Assembly: GCA_021234155.1 (NCBI GenBank)
Contig: JAJEKV010000137.1
Location: 1,574,828-1,638,827, forward strand
DNA length: 64,000 bases
Direction of reading: 5' to 3'
From: Isoetes taiwanensis
Lineage: Eukaryota; Streptophyta; Lycopodiopsida; Isoetales; Isoetaceae
Shown: piece after piece, positions 1 to 13,930 of the stretch
Layout: each line of letters opens with the position of its first letter
How positions within the stretch are numbered: position 1 is the first letter of the stretch
Position numbers and translations under genes: made by a program
Notes under the pieces: model-generated
Databases searched by the model: none
What the model was told of the DNA's origin: nothing
What the model saw: only the letters and a program-made list of their open reading frames with translations

Positions 1-3000
1 CCCGCCATGTATTGTCAGCCGTGACCCGGGCCGTGACACTCCATAGGGGAAATCCCCCATCCGGCCCTCCCACCGCGACGTCTCTCCACCTATCTCCCGC
101 GACCTGTATCCTAGTGTGGAAGGGGACACGAAGGTGTCTTGCCTCTTCCCTATGGCTCCTATAATGGCATAAACAACGCCGTAACTAGCAATAACAATAC
201 ATCAAACTACCAAGGGTAGCACATCCACATATCCGTAGATACAATAGAGATAAACATACGCTCGTGAAACATGAGAGCTCCTAGCTCGTGACCACTGGAG
301 AACCCATCTAGCTTAATTTCAAGATAGAGCAAGGTACTGAAGTCATAACAATGGCGTAGGCCGGGCTTGAGACAATGGCTAGGGTTGACCACCCATCCGG
401 GCCTTCAGGTATACTTTGGTGATGGGCTAGATCGGCTCGGCTGGCGACTCTAGCCTTCCTGGATATGCAATCTCATGGCATCACCCACCAGACTACTCCA
501 AGTTACATCTCCCCAAATTGCTGAGGTGTGAACTGCTGTATCTCCTTCTCGACCTTAGGAGGTTCCACCAGGGAGAATCGTGGTGACACATGATTCACCC
601 CCGACTTGCACCCCCAAAATAAGAGCTGTGTCGCCACCGGCAGCCTCTCGAGAGACAAAGCGACACCATTGTTCTGATGAGGTGCCTGACACATGCCCGA
701 CTCCATCAAGTGACCGCCATAAGCCTAGCCCACTATAGGGTCCCTCTAATAGCCGCCAAGCAGGACCTCTTTTCTCCATCTCACTTCCTAGCCCTTGCTA
801 TAGTAGTCAGAAATATATATCATAGCTCCCGTGAGCCCTATGGGTTCCTATGCACAGTCGTGATAATAATAGGAAATCCGTTGGTCTAAACTAGAGCAAG
901 ACTAAGTAATGGCTACTAGGTCTCTACCCCTTCCTATCACAAGTTTTGAGCAAACATATCAAACTAACATCACATATCCACATACATGATAATAATGAGA
1001 ATAATATCTAAACTTAATCATACACATCTAACTTACGCTAGGGTTCATTGATTAGAACAAGATCTAGAACAGGGTTCTAAGAAGGCTTTACTGTGAGACA
1101 CGAATGCCACCCTATCCGAGTCCTAACCTTTATTATCTGCCAAAGAACTCTAACCCAAATATTTCCGCCTCCCTCGAGTAACCCCGCCCTACTGCCTCCA
1201 TGGTCTTCATAGGAAGCCAAGAAGTAGCTCCCACTCCTATTGACGGCAATTTTCTCGGGGTCACTGCGGCTAGCATGCATGATGAGGTAGCAACGCTTGG
1301 AGAGATTCTCCGCTATTCTCATCAATTTGACATCCTATCACAATAATCTAAGTAAGAGACTATACGTTTATGCAAGCCATTTCATCTTTTGTGTCAAATG
1401 CCATTTGCATCTTTCGCATCTTTTGTGTCATGGGTAGGCCACTCTAGGTTATTTGATCGAATAAGTCATTTTAATTTTAACCTTTTTCCATCTTCGAGTA
1501 TGGGTGCCAATTGCATACATTTAGATGATTCAAGTCAACAATTTGTTCAAACTTTCATACTAATAACAAAGTGCATAATTTCAAGTCTTTACAAATAGCA
1601 AAATCATGATAGTTGTTGACCATAAATATTTAATACGGGTCACATCTCTAGCTACGATGGTTAGATTATATGCTTTGCTTAATAACAATATTTTCATGTG
1701 TACGATGTACTGGAAGGCTGTGAATTTGGATAAGAATGGTTATCTCTACAATTAGCCCAATGAGTTTCATGCTAAAGAATGGAAATCCATGGAAAACATC
1801 TTCCATAGAATAAACATTTATCCTCTCGTATATCACCACCATCGACCATAAAGGCTGCAAGCAGTTCGGTGTGGAAGGAGTTATCAAGCATTTCCTTCAC
1901 GTGCAAATATAGAAGTAGAACACTGCCATGAATATTTCTTTCATTTAAAACCAAGTAGATGCTTTTGCAAATATGCTCCACATTTAATACAAACCCTCAA
2001 CTCTAAATCCATCATCTTCTTTAGTATTTGAATATGCTAAATTGAAGGAGAGCACATAAGCTCAAAATTATGGAAAAATGGTGCTGAATCATATCATGGC
2101 GCCAAGCATAAATCTTTGTTCTGAAGCGTTGTCTAATTTATCACTCTAAGGAATACAAAAACCTGTTGTGGAATTCCCATAAACAAGGCTCTGCTTCTTA
2201 TAGCCTCGCTGCATGTATAACCATGAAACATGTTTTCGAAATGTTAGCTTGTCTTTAATGGCGGTAAATAAACATCATGGCGATGCACTATCATTTTAAG
2301 TGGCTCACAAGACATTGTAAACTGCTAGGATTTTGCCTTTGTAATAGCCAAAGCAATTGGCCCCAATACCTGATAGGAAGTGAAGCATGACAACATGTTT
2401 TGAGTATCTTATTGTTTCAGCCGTGGCTTCAAGCTTGCTACAAGTAAAATTGTCTTTTCTTCCAATTTCGAATTTCAATCAAAATTGAGGAAAAAGCTTA
2501 GGCCCACCCCATATGTCATAAGTGTTTATGATATGGATCACATAAGTGTACAGGAGACTTTAAAATATGTCATTAAAGGATAATTCCACATTATATTCTT
2601 GTTGAACCGGATCCAAAGGTGTAGTTCAGCTTTTGCATATTTTCTATGATGCTTCATTTGCAACTGTAGAGCATGCAAGTATAGGTTAGTGTACATACTT
2701 TGGTTATGTTCGTCTCAAAACTGTGTTTAATTCTTCATTCCATTAGTTGTTTAATTACTCCTTTAATCCTTACTTCAAATAATTCCTTTGATTAACGTAT
2801 ATCAAATAATGTTGTAAGGAATATTAAAGGTTGTATTATGACCGTGATTTCTAGGATCAATTTGTCCTATGACATTTTTGTATATTTATGGTTGTAAGGA
2901 AAATTTGGTAACTTCAAAGTTCATAAAAAGTAGTGTTCAATTATTTGCCTTATTTTACCTTTAGTGTGCTAGAGTATGTATTATTGACCTTAATAGAATC

Positions 3001-5810
3001 AATTACCTTTATAGTTTCAATGTTTCTTCATGTGCAAAAGATGTCATAGAAGGCGTATCCTCTCATACATTCTAGATTGAGGACCAACTCTGATGCATGT
3101 CAGCCACCTCTTATCGATGTATGACAAGTGTGGAACGCTTATCGGTAAGGTTATGCTCATCAATTTGAGATTTGAACGCCATTTCTTGACTTTTATGATT
3201 GCGCATGCATCGAAGCTCTTGAACTCTTTCTAAATCAATCACATCTATCAATTACATGCATGTCGATCTAATAACCCTATTTTGTTTTGAATAAGAAAGC
3301 AGTCTACATTTGAAGCTAGGATAAATATCGTATTATCTAGGGCTGAAAATTTGAACGTAGTTGGTTCAAACATGGCAAGAGGTGATCAAGCCCTTTAACA
3401 CCCTTTGCATTGAATCCCTTCCTAATTAAAAAAAATTCTCTTAAACTATTTGCATACTAATAATTATTTTAAATGCCTTCAACATGGATCTCTTTGGCAT
3501 CAAATGTGGGGTCAAGGAACCTTATGTCTAGACGTGATGGTACCCACTATACAAGCATCTAAAGTTAACTTGTGGAGCACCATCAAATGTAAAAGTTATT
3601 TTTGTTTCTTTGGTATTGCTGGCCCAGTTTGTGTATGTGTGTGTATATAACCAATATATATTTTGTAATGGTATGTATACGATCAATATATAAAGAAACT
3701 TAGATAACAGGCTTCATGGTAACTGCCTATGTTTTATGACTTTATCAGGATCGGCCTAACCGCAAAAATATGGTCACCACTAATGACAATAATTTATTCT
3801 CTCTACCTTGATGCCTATAACTATTTAGTCTAATTTTCTCCTATATGTTTGGTAAGGAAAAAGATGCAATTTTTGCATTATATAACGCTCAAACCAAATT
3901 ACATAAAATGCACATGCACACTCTCAAGACACCCTAAGGTAAGGACAATCCTTTAAAATGATACTGATGATCCAAAATCAATAAAAATCACGCCTTGCAA
4001 TCCTATATAAATAATGCTTCTTCAATCTCGTAATCAATTTTCTTTTTACTCTACCTAATATAGATGCAAACCTCATTTTGTAATTTCATTCTAAACATCA
4101 CATCTTATTTATGTTCTCGGGCCAAAATCCATCATTTTCATTAATCTTTGAATTTGATACTAGCGGGAGCTACCAAACAACATCAGCACTTTTTCTAAAG
4201 ATTGCTATAAATGTAAAACAGCCAATGACGACAATAGTGTGTTACCTTTATAGCATGAGGGTCTTTCTCTTTCTACATTCACAAAAGATTCTAGTATGGA
4301 CTAAAGCGGTTCTTCTTCATGGTTATATCTATGCATGTTACTAAATGGAAATTTAATCTAGATTAAGAGTACTCTAAATTGGTCACCGTAAAATAAACAA
4401 CCATGAGAGCTCACCGATACAAATATGTCCTTGAGGTCAAGTAGTGTGATTCCAAGCCATAATTCAACAAGATCATCCGGGTTGATTGGGTGTACCCATT
4501 TTGTTTTAAAGGAGTAACCTTGAAAGGAGTAATTTCCAGAGGAGAGTATCACCGATGGGGTGCTCTTATGGATAGCCTGTGAGCAAAAGACTTCGCTCAC
4601 TATGCATGGTTTAAATAACAACACTTCTAAGAATGCCAATGCAATAAAGATATGGTAGCCTTTGCTTGTTCTATGCTATGGTCTTTGAAGACTCGCAATC
4701 ATTACCTAAAGTGATGCTTGAATTCTAGCATGTCACCCTCGTGTGCATCAACTAAAACAAATTTTTAGCCATTGAACTGCTAATTTATGCATCGACACAA
4801 GAAATTTGAAACCCTTGAAACTTCTCTCTCAATTCTTAGAATGTCAGCTCATCATCACTTCAATAGCTTCTTTTGTTGATTAGACCATCGTCCGCTATTT
4901 TAGCCTCGATCGTATTCATTCAAGAAATAATTTGACTATACTGTACAAGTTTATATGAACCTCTTAAAACTAATTTTAGTATTGTCTTAAGCATCGGCAT
5001 TATCAAGGTTTGCATCTTATGTTTGGGTATGTTTGTTGTTGAAGCTACGATGGACACTACTCAATTGCATTTTGTAATGATGCCATGCAACTTCTTCAAT
5101 ATAAAATATACACCTTTACCCTGATGGACTATTGAGGTTATACAGTTGTTCAAGTGTGCTGCAAGTCATTTCAATCTATGCTAATTTGATTTTCAACTTT
5201 ATACCATCTATTATTTTCCAATCGATGTTGACTTTGAAAGGTGTAGTTAACATTATTCAATTTGCACACATCAACTCTTAAAAAATATGTAACATCTTCT
5301 TCTTGTTCTCCTAAAATTAAAATTCTATAGTATTGCGTCCATAGAGAATTCCAACAAAAGTTTGTATACTTGACAAACACCCTTATTTCTTCTTTCCCTT
5401 CACCTTTTAAAAAACACCCCACCCTTGCCCCAAGCCCGCCTTTACCGCTAGTTTAATTCTTTTTTCCAAGCCCAAAAAACAACGCCTCCTATAACACACC
5501 AAAACAACAAAATTTCACTCACTTTCTTTTAATGAAATTGAAAACTCTCTATCCTCTATTGTTTAATTGCAAAGATACCACTTTTAATCATTGATTGGAC
5601 TATTGACCTCACACAGTGAGACACAATCCCACATACCACATCTCAATGCACCAAGAATACAAGTGCAAGCCTATGTCTTGTATATTGACCTTTTTAATAT
5701 TGTGATTACCATGCCTCCTAGCATGCTATTTAACCCTCAACTATATTTCTAATTGCTATCTTGTACAAACTTCTCATTTTGTCTACTCAAGAGTATGGTC
5801 CTTAAAGTAA
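1..5810. other. gene-poor AT-rich intergenic DNA, no recognised gene
   Basis: I see no convincing gene here. Both strands hold only short, compositionally random open frames. The first ~1.3 kb is more GC-rich and patchy, like decayed retrotransposon DNA, but no domain can be named. At 1,380-1,430 a short phrase (CATCTTTTGTGTCA) occurs twice. The rest is AT-rich with no supported RNA gene. Confidence 0.6.
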
Positions 5811-5887
5811 ACGTGATGTACCGCCTCATAGTCAAGTTCACTCTCAAGGACGCTAAAATATACTTCCCTTCCTTCCTTCCTTCCTTC
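5811..5887 (+). repeat. left arm of a distant inverted repeat, ending in (TTCC)n
   Basis: The segment starting GATGTACCGCCTCATAG and ending in a TTCC microsatellite matches, in reverse complement, the segment at 13,861-13,930. About 70 bp align with a few substitutions, including the phrase TAAAATATACTTCC directly before the microsatellite. The arms lie about 8 kb apart in opposite orientation. They could be termini of one large element into which other repeats inserted, or two independent copies of one small repeat. Confidence 0.65.
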
Positions 5888-7748
5888 TAATCAATCAAAC
5901 TTCTATAGATCATTTTAGGTAGATAATGCCTCCCTCTTTGAGGAATGTCTCGCTAACATGCTAGATCTAAGCATTTATCTTCTCAAGTTTCTTGCTATTT
6001 GTCCTCAACAGTCTATCACTTAATCTTTTAGATGCTATATTATTATAAATTCCAAGTTCCTAAACTATGCTTCTCAAGTGATGATCACAATTCCTTATAC
6101 ATATATGGGTTATTATGTCTAGCACTCAAGCATGCATATCATTCTACATCAAGAGCCTTGCTACTTTGTCACTGCTCTTCGAGGTATCTTAATCTCGCTT
6201 ATACTTTGTGATCCTTTATCTCAGACAGAAGATCACATGGAGACTAAAATATATACAACCTAGCTAAGATGTTCTTATAAACTTAGTTATCAAGGTTGTA
6301 GCCTAGTGTCTTCTATATTATACAAGTATGTTCTTATAACCCTAGTTATCAAGGTTGTAGCCTAGTGTCTTCATATATTACAAGAACCGCCAAGCATCAG
6401 AATCCTCAACCTCAAGTAATCATGCTCCTCGACCTTTGGATGTTTCATCCTATAAAGATTCAATATTGTCTCGTGACATACACATCCTTTGATCCATGTT
6501 AGCTACATGCCGCTTTGTACAAGTACTATCCACAACCTCACTTTTAAGCATACTTACCAATCGCTTACTCATGCCATAACATCTCGCAAGAATCTTTATG
6601 CTTCTCACAAATTTACACCTAAGTACCTCTTCACTAGATTGCGTAATATCCTAAAATATTGAAATGCTTGCCGATGTAGTTAGAATAACATGCAATTCTC
6701 AAATCTTCAAATCTCTTTACAAAGACCACCAATTACAAAGTGGAAACTCACACCTACCTCTAAATTGCTTGATTCCAAACTAAGCTTTGAGTCTTGAAAC
6801 CCTTCAAGCACTCATTGTGTCACCAATATCATTAATCTCCCAAGAGCCGCATGCATCCGGGCCCCACATACACATAGAGTTCCCTGAAGTCCCCACGATG
6901 CATACAATCATGAACCTCCTAAATGATTAGGCATTCCTACTATTGTAGGTTGATCCCACACCATGCAAGATGGATGAATCCCTTGATCCAAACCCATAGC
7001 CTAGCTTGCTAGCCCCATAAGCCAAAAGCACTCCATAACCTCTCAATGTCTTATGATCCATATAAAGACCCTCGTTTATCGACCAGGCTTACGCTGAAAG
7101 CCTAAAAGCAAAGATACTTACATCTTATGTCTTATGGATGGACTTTGACATTGAACATGCGAATTTCGACATGTTCTGGATCCCAGCTTGATCCACATAG
7201 CCATCTATCTTCCTTGCCTCTCGCTTATGCCTTATAGATCCTTTGATCTCTTATATAGATCCTAACTCACAAGATCGTCATCAATCAGAAATACTAGTAG
7301 TGGTCTCGCGTACTTCCTTTGCAACACCCTCTTAACTAGCTGTGCTAGTAATAATTAACCAAAATGTGCTTTTTCTTCACAACTACTCAACTAATTGTCT
7401 TTAGACACTTACGCTTCTTTTTTATACATTGATGACATATGTCCTTAAACCCATAACACTTAGGTTTAATAGCTCTATATGACCTACCATCCAAAAATTT
7501 GTATATAATATGATTTTTTTTGTTAAAGGACGCCGACTTATTCAATCAAAGAGTCAATACAAGTATAAATGCAGATGTGAATAAAATCTCAAATGGATGT
7601 TTTTGAGACCCACCGAGGAAGTAACCTCGCTTAAGCATAAGAGTGCACATCCAAAAACTCAAAATCAATCAGCTTCTTGTGAGGGGCAAGTGAAGAACAA
7701 TGATACGACTTTACAATGTAACCTTTGAGCTTCTTGGAGAACACGACA
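5888..7748. other. intergenic, no recognised gene; one short tandem duplication
   Basis: A ~50-bp unit beginning GTTCTTATAA and containing TTATCAAGGTTGTAGCCTAG occurs twice in tandem at 6,271-6,320 and 6,330-6,380. The remainder has no coding signal I can support on either strand. Confidence 0.5.
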
Positions 7749-9990
7749 TTATCCGCCATATCCGCATCTTTGAAGATACTTCAATTCGCCTTTTTCCAGA
7801 TAGTCTAAAGCAACCATCCTCATGGCTAGATGAAAAAGCTCCGCCTGTAACTCGGGTCTGTGTGATTTCAAGGTAAATTGCCAAAAAGCAATTGTCGATT
7901 TGTTAGTGAAACCCGAAAAGTGGAAAACAACCAGCCCCATAATTGCCTAAGGTGTTCACATGAAAAAGCAATGCTCAATGGTCTCGTGATCCACGCTTGC
8001 ATACCGGGACACCGATTTGATATTCTAGGTTAAAACTTATGGACAAGCATTACTAACCCGCTGGTGACACCTATGAAGACCGCCACCAAAGAATCACACT
8101 TTAGGATGAAGTAGCTTGTCCCATGCCTAAGACCACACCTTCCTCGCTTACATTGAAGAGGAGGAAGTTGAAGAGACCACTTATTAGACAGAAGAATATC
8201 GCGATCAAGCAACAATCGATACATAGAGTTCACAAGTTTGCACTCCCAATTTCTTCTATGACAAACCCATACCAAAATATCTTCTGGTGTGGGTAATAGG
8301 TCAGAGGAAAATCAGCAACTTTTGCCAAGAATCCCCATCGCCCCAATAGAAACTTTTAATCAAAAAGCCTCCCATGTCAAAAGAATCGCTCGAGTCATAC
8401 CATGCTGCAATAGTTAAGATTCCAGCACTTTTCCAACGCCTTTGAGTCAATGGGTGCAATCAGAAAGCAAAAGTGGGTTGATTGTCTACCGTAGGGATTC
8501 AATTAACAGCTAACTGCATACGCGCTTGGACCGATGTGAAATAAAGTTTGATCGTGTTGTGAATCTAACAACTCTTTAAGATAGACAACAACCAGATGAG
8601 GATTTTGTCCCAGAGGGGAATCAACGAATCCATTTTAACACTTTGACATTGAATTAGACGGATGATTTATCATTCACTATTCAACAATGAACACCCACAA
8701 TCTCCCAAACTTTGAGTGGAAGCAAGCACGGCGTAAGCCATATGTATTACGTGTGTTGCTTAAGACATGCTTAGCAACTGGCAATTCCTTCCGCATGTAT
8801 AACTTAGCCGTATCCCACCAAAAAAGGTGCCTCCTCAAGAACCCTCGCATTATAACATCCCGGGCATCAAGTTGAAACATGAATACCCATCGATGTGGGA
8901 TTAAGGCTTGGTTGCCTTCCCATGAGGCGCAACACCTTCCGTGGGTAAGCAAGAACACATGGTGATTTCATCATCTAGAGTCCACAAAGGTAACACTTTG
9001 CCAACCGGACCAAAACTCCAGGCTAAGGAAAATGTGTCATGGCTTTGCATTTTGAGATTATCAAAGATTCAAGCCAAAAATAGAAAGGTATCATCTCGAT
9101 AATGATTAATAATTTCTTGAGAGCCATTTTCCATAGGAAGACCCCCGATCACATCATCCTCGCTAAAGACTAGAAAATAATTGTGAAAGCACTCTCTCAC
9201 TATTGTAAAGCAATGGAGCCAAGGGCAACCTTGACTTAACTCCTCTACCAACAGAAAGACATCAGAGGGCTCTCCCCGAAGAGTATCAGGATCTTGTCAA
9301 GTATGCACCATGACATCTCTTGTGAAAGGGATACCAAACCCTAAAGCCAATAAACACTTCTAAAACCCCAATCCACACTGGCCATATGCCTTGGCAAAGT
9401 CAAGTTTGAGATAATAATAATGATGGGCCTTTAGCCTTGCCTAATACATACCTTCATACGCCGCAACATTATTATCAAGAATACACCTTCCGTAAGAACC
9501 CGCTTGGGACGTAAATTGACTCCAAGAAGAACAAACACACAACTTTCCTCACAGCTGCGAAAAATCTTATAATAATCAGAGAAAGCAATGCTATGACTTC
9601 AATCCGAAATGCATTCCGGGCTCTTTACACTTGGGAATGAGGGAAATAGCACTGTTAAGGATTTTGTCCAAACTTCAGATTCTAATTTCGCTACAAAATG
9701 CATTATATATATCATCTCCAATCCACTCCCAATATTCTTGAAAATTTACCGAAACCGCCAAGACTGACATTTTCCTTTCTCCAATAGGGTGAGTCACTGT
9801 GCCTAGATCGCCTCTAGTGATATTTGTCTCTAAAATTGAACGCTGTTCAATAAAACAATAGGAATGCACTTTAGTTAACATACCGCATTGCATGTCCTCC
9901 TCAAATGGTAAGCTTATGTCGAAAGCAAAGAATACCGCGAAGATGATTATGTAGATGCCGCTTAGGAGCACCGGATCAAACCTCCGAGCT
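7749..9990 (-). pseudogene. decayed LINE (L1-type) ORF2: reverse transcriptase and C-terminal region
   Basis: Read on the minus strand, short frames in changing registers give recognisable non-LTR reverse transcriptase blocks in the right order. They are a palm segment near 9,400 (LKLDFAKAY), a fingers/palm block near 9,220 (LSQGCP), and an active-site-like block at 9,080 (YRDDTFLFL, where the family has YADD or FADD). A distal block at 8,030-8,275 (LLLDRDILLSNKWS) resembles the C-terminal region of plant L1 ORF2. Stops and frameshifts separate all blocks, so this is a dead copy. The endonuclease and 5' part are not clear; the frame at 9,675-9,971 may be its remnant. The family assignment rests on motif order, not on an alignment. 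Confidence 0.6.
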
Positions 9991-12383
9991 ATCCGAGGGT
10001 GAGAGAGTTAGAAGTAGCCATCCTCCTCCGCTTTACGCCTAAAAGAAATGAGAACACCTATCACCGTGACTTAAAACCATTGCAAACCAGCCTTCAACTT
10101 CCAAAGAATCTCGCTAACTTCTATATCTTTAATTTCTTGTAAGATCCGCTTCTAATGCCGGGTTAGCCGAATGTGAGCTCAGATATTTGTAACTCCCCGA
10201 CATAAGGTCATTAAAATGACTCCTCCGCCTCAACCACTTTAATGATGACCCCATTCTTAGCGTTAAAGGATTTGACCGCCATGGCGTTTACAACCCCCGA
10301 CATCCCCTCGATGAAGCTTAATGCCCGGACCACGATTCTTTACGTACCTCGCTTTTAAACTCTTCGCTCTTCGTAACCGGTATTGAGCTTGAAAAATGTT
10401 TAGTGGGCCTTCTATTATTTGCCGCTAAGAAACCATACGTGGTTGTGGATCCAAACCCGAACTATCCAATAATAGATTGGTCCTGTGGAATGATTAAGAT
10501 ATAACATGATTGAACCATTTCTATTTTACATACATATCATCATGTCACGAAAAGTACTTTTATAAAGATTAAACACAAGTATGTAGAAATGCCCAAAACA
10601 TGCTTAGGCCACAGATCTTGATGTCCCATAATCATGCACTTTGGTAATCCAAAGAGTTACTCCTCTTATGGCACAAGACATTCGCTTAAAGACAATTCTA
10701 CTGTTCCAATAATTTCAAGAGAGAGCATATATTCTCCATCACCCTAGCTCCATGCCGACAACCAAGTTCATGACATTTGATTTTGCATTCAACATGCCTC
10801 TCACTTCAACTTGTGAGTAATGTTTCACGCTTGATAATGGCAACTTGTTCCTAATAATATCAACTAGGCGTTGTATTTAAACCGGCAAATTTGTTCCCAA
10901 ACACCTTAAGATATAGTCATGCTATTAAATTCATCCTTTGACATGTGCTTTATGTACCAAGAAGTTAAAATAACCAAACTTCATATCAAATTGCATATCA
11001 TATCCGCAAAACAAGTATTGAGTTCAAAAGAACAAGAGTTCTACAAAGCAATTACAGAATTTTCCTTCCTTCTACATCCGACTTGTTTCGCATGATAGAA
11101 ACATCACATAGATCTATAGAATAATATGTCCCTTTGAAGAGTAAGTTATTTATTTGAAATCAATCCTTAAAAGGAAAGGTCATGCATGTATAAATTTTAA
11201 AAGTAACCGTGAGTTTTGACGATGATTTCTTCTTCATACCCTGTAATGAGCCTCCCTCGAAATGTATAAAAGAGGTTAGATCTCTCCTCAAAAATAATCC
11301 CAAGGATAATTCCCTTCATCCGAAGAAGAGCACCTCGGAAAACTAGATCAAGACATTAGAAGAATACTGTGTCGAGGCATGGCCCCTCGGCAAAATTAAA
11401 TGTACAAACCAGCTTAGACTGTGAGATGATATAACAAAAGAAATCTTAATGTACTTTAATCTACAAAACCAAGCAAAATAGAATTGCTCTCCAATCTTTA
11501 GGATATTTATAACCACCCAACCCAGCCTCAAAGCTATCAACAAGAACTGCTTTTCTCATTAACACCGCTGACGGGCTTTCAACAAAGAAGACAACTCAAC
11601 TAATGATTACTATAGCAGGCAGAGGGTTTCTTCTTGGCTCACCGATTTCTCATTTAGAATGAGAGCAATACTTCGACGAGTAAGGTGATTTGACCTATTT
11701 CCTGGTTTTTCCTTTATTTTCTGCCTAAAAGGTATGAAATCACAAATAAATCAGATCAGATTAAAATATCGAGGTTCAATCTTTTTACGTGGTCCGGATG
11801 ACCCTTTTCCCTCAGTCCGAAGATCGCTTAAAGTAAACTCCAATGGTTCATATAACTTTAAATATCTAACCTACCAACCTTGGACCCAAGTGACCTAAAG
11901 GAAATGGTCTACCTCTAAATAATTTACTAGCCTTTGAAATAATGATTCCCGGCGCGTGAACTGAACCGCTTTCCCCTGCCGGCATTGAGCCGTAACAATC
12001 CTTCCTTCCAGGTTAAACGTCCAATGTTAACCTCGAAAAAAAATCGTTTATCCATTTTAAGTATGATAATCATCTCTATAGCCCTAGTTCCTTTAGAGGT
12101 TATAGATTTCTCATTTCGGGCTCGAAAAATGGCCTCAATTCCATTAGAGGCTTTGGCCCCTTCGCCAGGGATGGCCTCGTGTCAATTAGAGGACTTAATA
12201 TCTTTACAATCGCTAGTAAAGAATTTAGTAATTTTATGCATATCAATATCTAGATATTTTATCAATAAAGCAATTCGCGATTTTAATAGTGTGAAATATA
12301 AAGTTTGAAGGTCTTTAAACTTTGCCCATTACTCTTGCAAAAAGTTCTTTTTCAGATTCGGCCCACCAAGGAGCCGTGATATT
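9991..12383. other. intergenic, no recognised gene
   Basis: No domain can be recognised on either strand. The plus-strand frame at 11,985-12,308 has no family motifs and lies next to a minus-strand gypsy remnant, so it is most likely a shadow of repeat DNA. Confidence 0.5.
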
Positions 12384-13570
12384 TTAATTGAATCTTAGAA
12401 TACCATACCGCATCGCTGGATCTGGATGAAATTTAAATTTCACGAGATACCTTCGATAGGAGGAACTCCTAGTCTCCTTATCCTGGTGTGTCAATATTTT
12501 CTCCTGCCGGCACTTCTTCGCCACCCTTTGATATTGGAAGGTTCTCGATTGTTCCATTCTCTGAAAATCTCGTGGAAATTTCACTTCCCTTTTAGGGTTT
12601 CAGATTCCCACATTAAAAAAACTGGGTGTTAGTCCATTTCCCATATAAATGTAAACGATGAGCATTCTTACCGACTTTGTCGTCAATTTGAATGGACCAT
12701 AATACCTAGGTGCCGCTTTTACATAGCCGGTTATCCATCTTCCGCACGGCTTTTTGGGAAGATGAATCCAAACCCATTGATCTTTTTTTAAACAACCTTT
12801 TTTTCGTTTTTTGTAAGATTAGAAGCCATCAATTCCCCGGCTTTTCCGATTCGCCTTTTTACCTCTCGCCAGTAAGATATCTCGCAAAAATCAGAGTGGT
12901 TTCCATCGGAAGCCGTACTTTTACTCCAAGCTTCGCCAAGGCAAACTCTAAAAGATAAAGATATTCTTCCCATTGGCTTTGCCTTTTACGCAACATAAGA
13001 CCTCAAAGATATCTTCAATAACTCGACATTTACAACTTCGACCGCCATCCGTCTGATGGTATGCGCTGAAAACTTCAAAGTCGCATTCTAAGTTTTCATA
13101 AGTCTAGCCCAAAATTTGCTACAAAAAATAGGGGATCCCTATCCGTGAATGATTGCATCCCATTCCATGGATCTTAAATATCTCCTTCAAGAAGATTTTT
13201 GCTTGTTTATGAGCAAAGTATGCCGGATTTACTGGAATAAAATGAACCTTCTTAGACAACCCGCCTACCAATCATCCAAATTTGATCATTCTTGTGGATA
13301 GTCGTTGGTAATCCTTGAATAAAATCCATGGTAATATGCTTCCATGGTTTTTCCGAATAGGCAAAGGTTGTACTAGTCCGCAAGCTTACCAAGAGAAGCT
13401 TTTATTTGTTGGCAAATAAGACATGCTTCCATATTTATTTTCTTACATCTCTTTTCAAGTTTTGGCAAAAAACGCCGCTTTAAAATTCCTCTATGTCCGA
13501 GTAGTATGGAGGTTCATGATATTCTCAGATCACCTTCAATCTATATGCTTGTGTAACACAAGTACGATTT
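12384..13570 (-). pseudogene. decayed Ty3/gypsy integrase and chromodomain end
   Basis: On the minus strand the region reads from ~13,560 down to 12,384 as the end of a gypsy pol in several frames. An integrase zinc-region remnant (CQICQQIKA) lies near 13,410. A core remnant follows (KKVHFIPVN near 13,240, then a block equivalent to the usual HGVP/SDRG segment), then AYHQTDG near 13,040. After that come the GPF-type integrase C-terminal block near 12,690 and a chromodomain-like segment (SSSYRRYLVKFK with HPDPAM) at ~12,430-12,500. Multiple stops and frameshifts make it non-functional. It is a separate insertion from the large element at 21-44 kb. Confidence 0.65.
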
Positions 13571-13860
13571 CGTAGAATAGGAACCCATTATGGATTCTCA
13601 GTGATTCGACAAAGGATCTCTTCCAAGTATCCAACTTCTTGCATAGATAAAAATACGTGAAAAGATTATAATATCATAAAAAAGCACATAGGCAAAGATG
13701 CAATATGGAACTGAAGTATTTTAAGTGCTGGCTAATTGTTACATTCTTCCACTTGCACAACAATAGTGTATCATCATCCTTTTATGCAAATAGCAACAAA
13801 AACTTAATTATCACTATGAGTTTAGAGTTTGTTCACAATCAACTGATAAAAATATATTTA

Positions 13861-13930
13861 GAAGGAAGGAAGGAAGGAAGTATATTTTAACGCTCGCGAA
13901 GGCCAAACTTGACCTATGAGACGGTACATG
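13861..13930 (-). repeat. right arm of a distant inverted repeat, starting with (GGAA)n
   Basis: This is the inverted partner of 5,811-5,887. The GGAA microsatellite is followed by TATATTTTAACG and then a stretch ending ATGAGACGGTACAT, the complement of the left arm with a few differences. Confidence 0.65.

Noticed and set aside
2490-2730. Possible copia RNase H remnant on the plus strand
   Set aside because: Short phrases such as LKYVIKG and YDASFATVEHAS are suggestive, but the order and spacing do not match well enough, and stops interrupt every frame.
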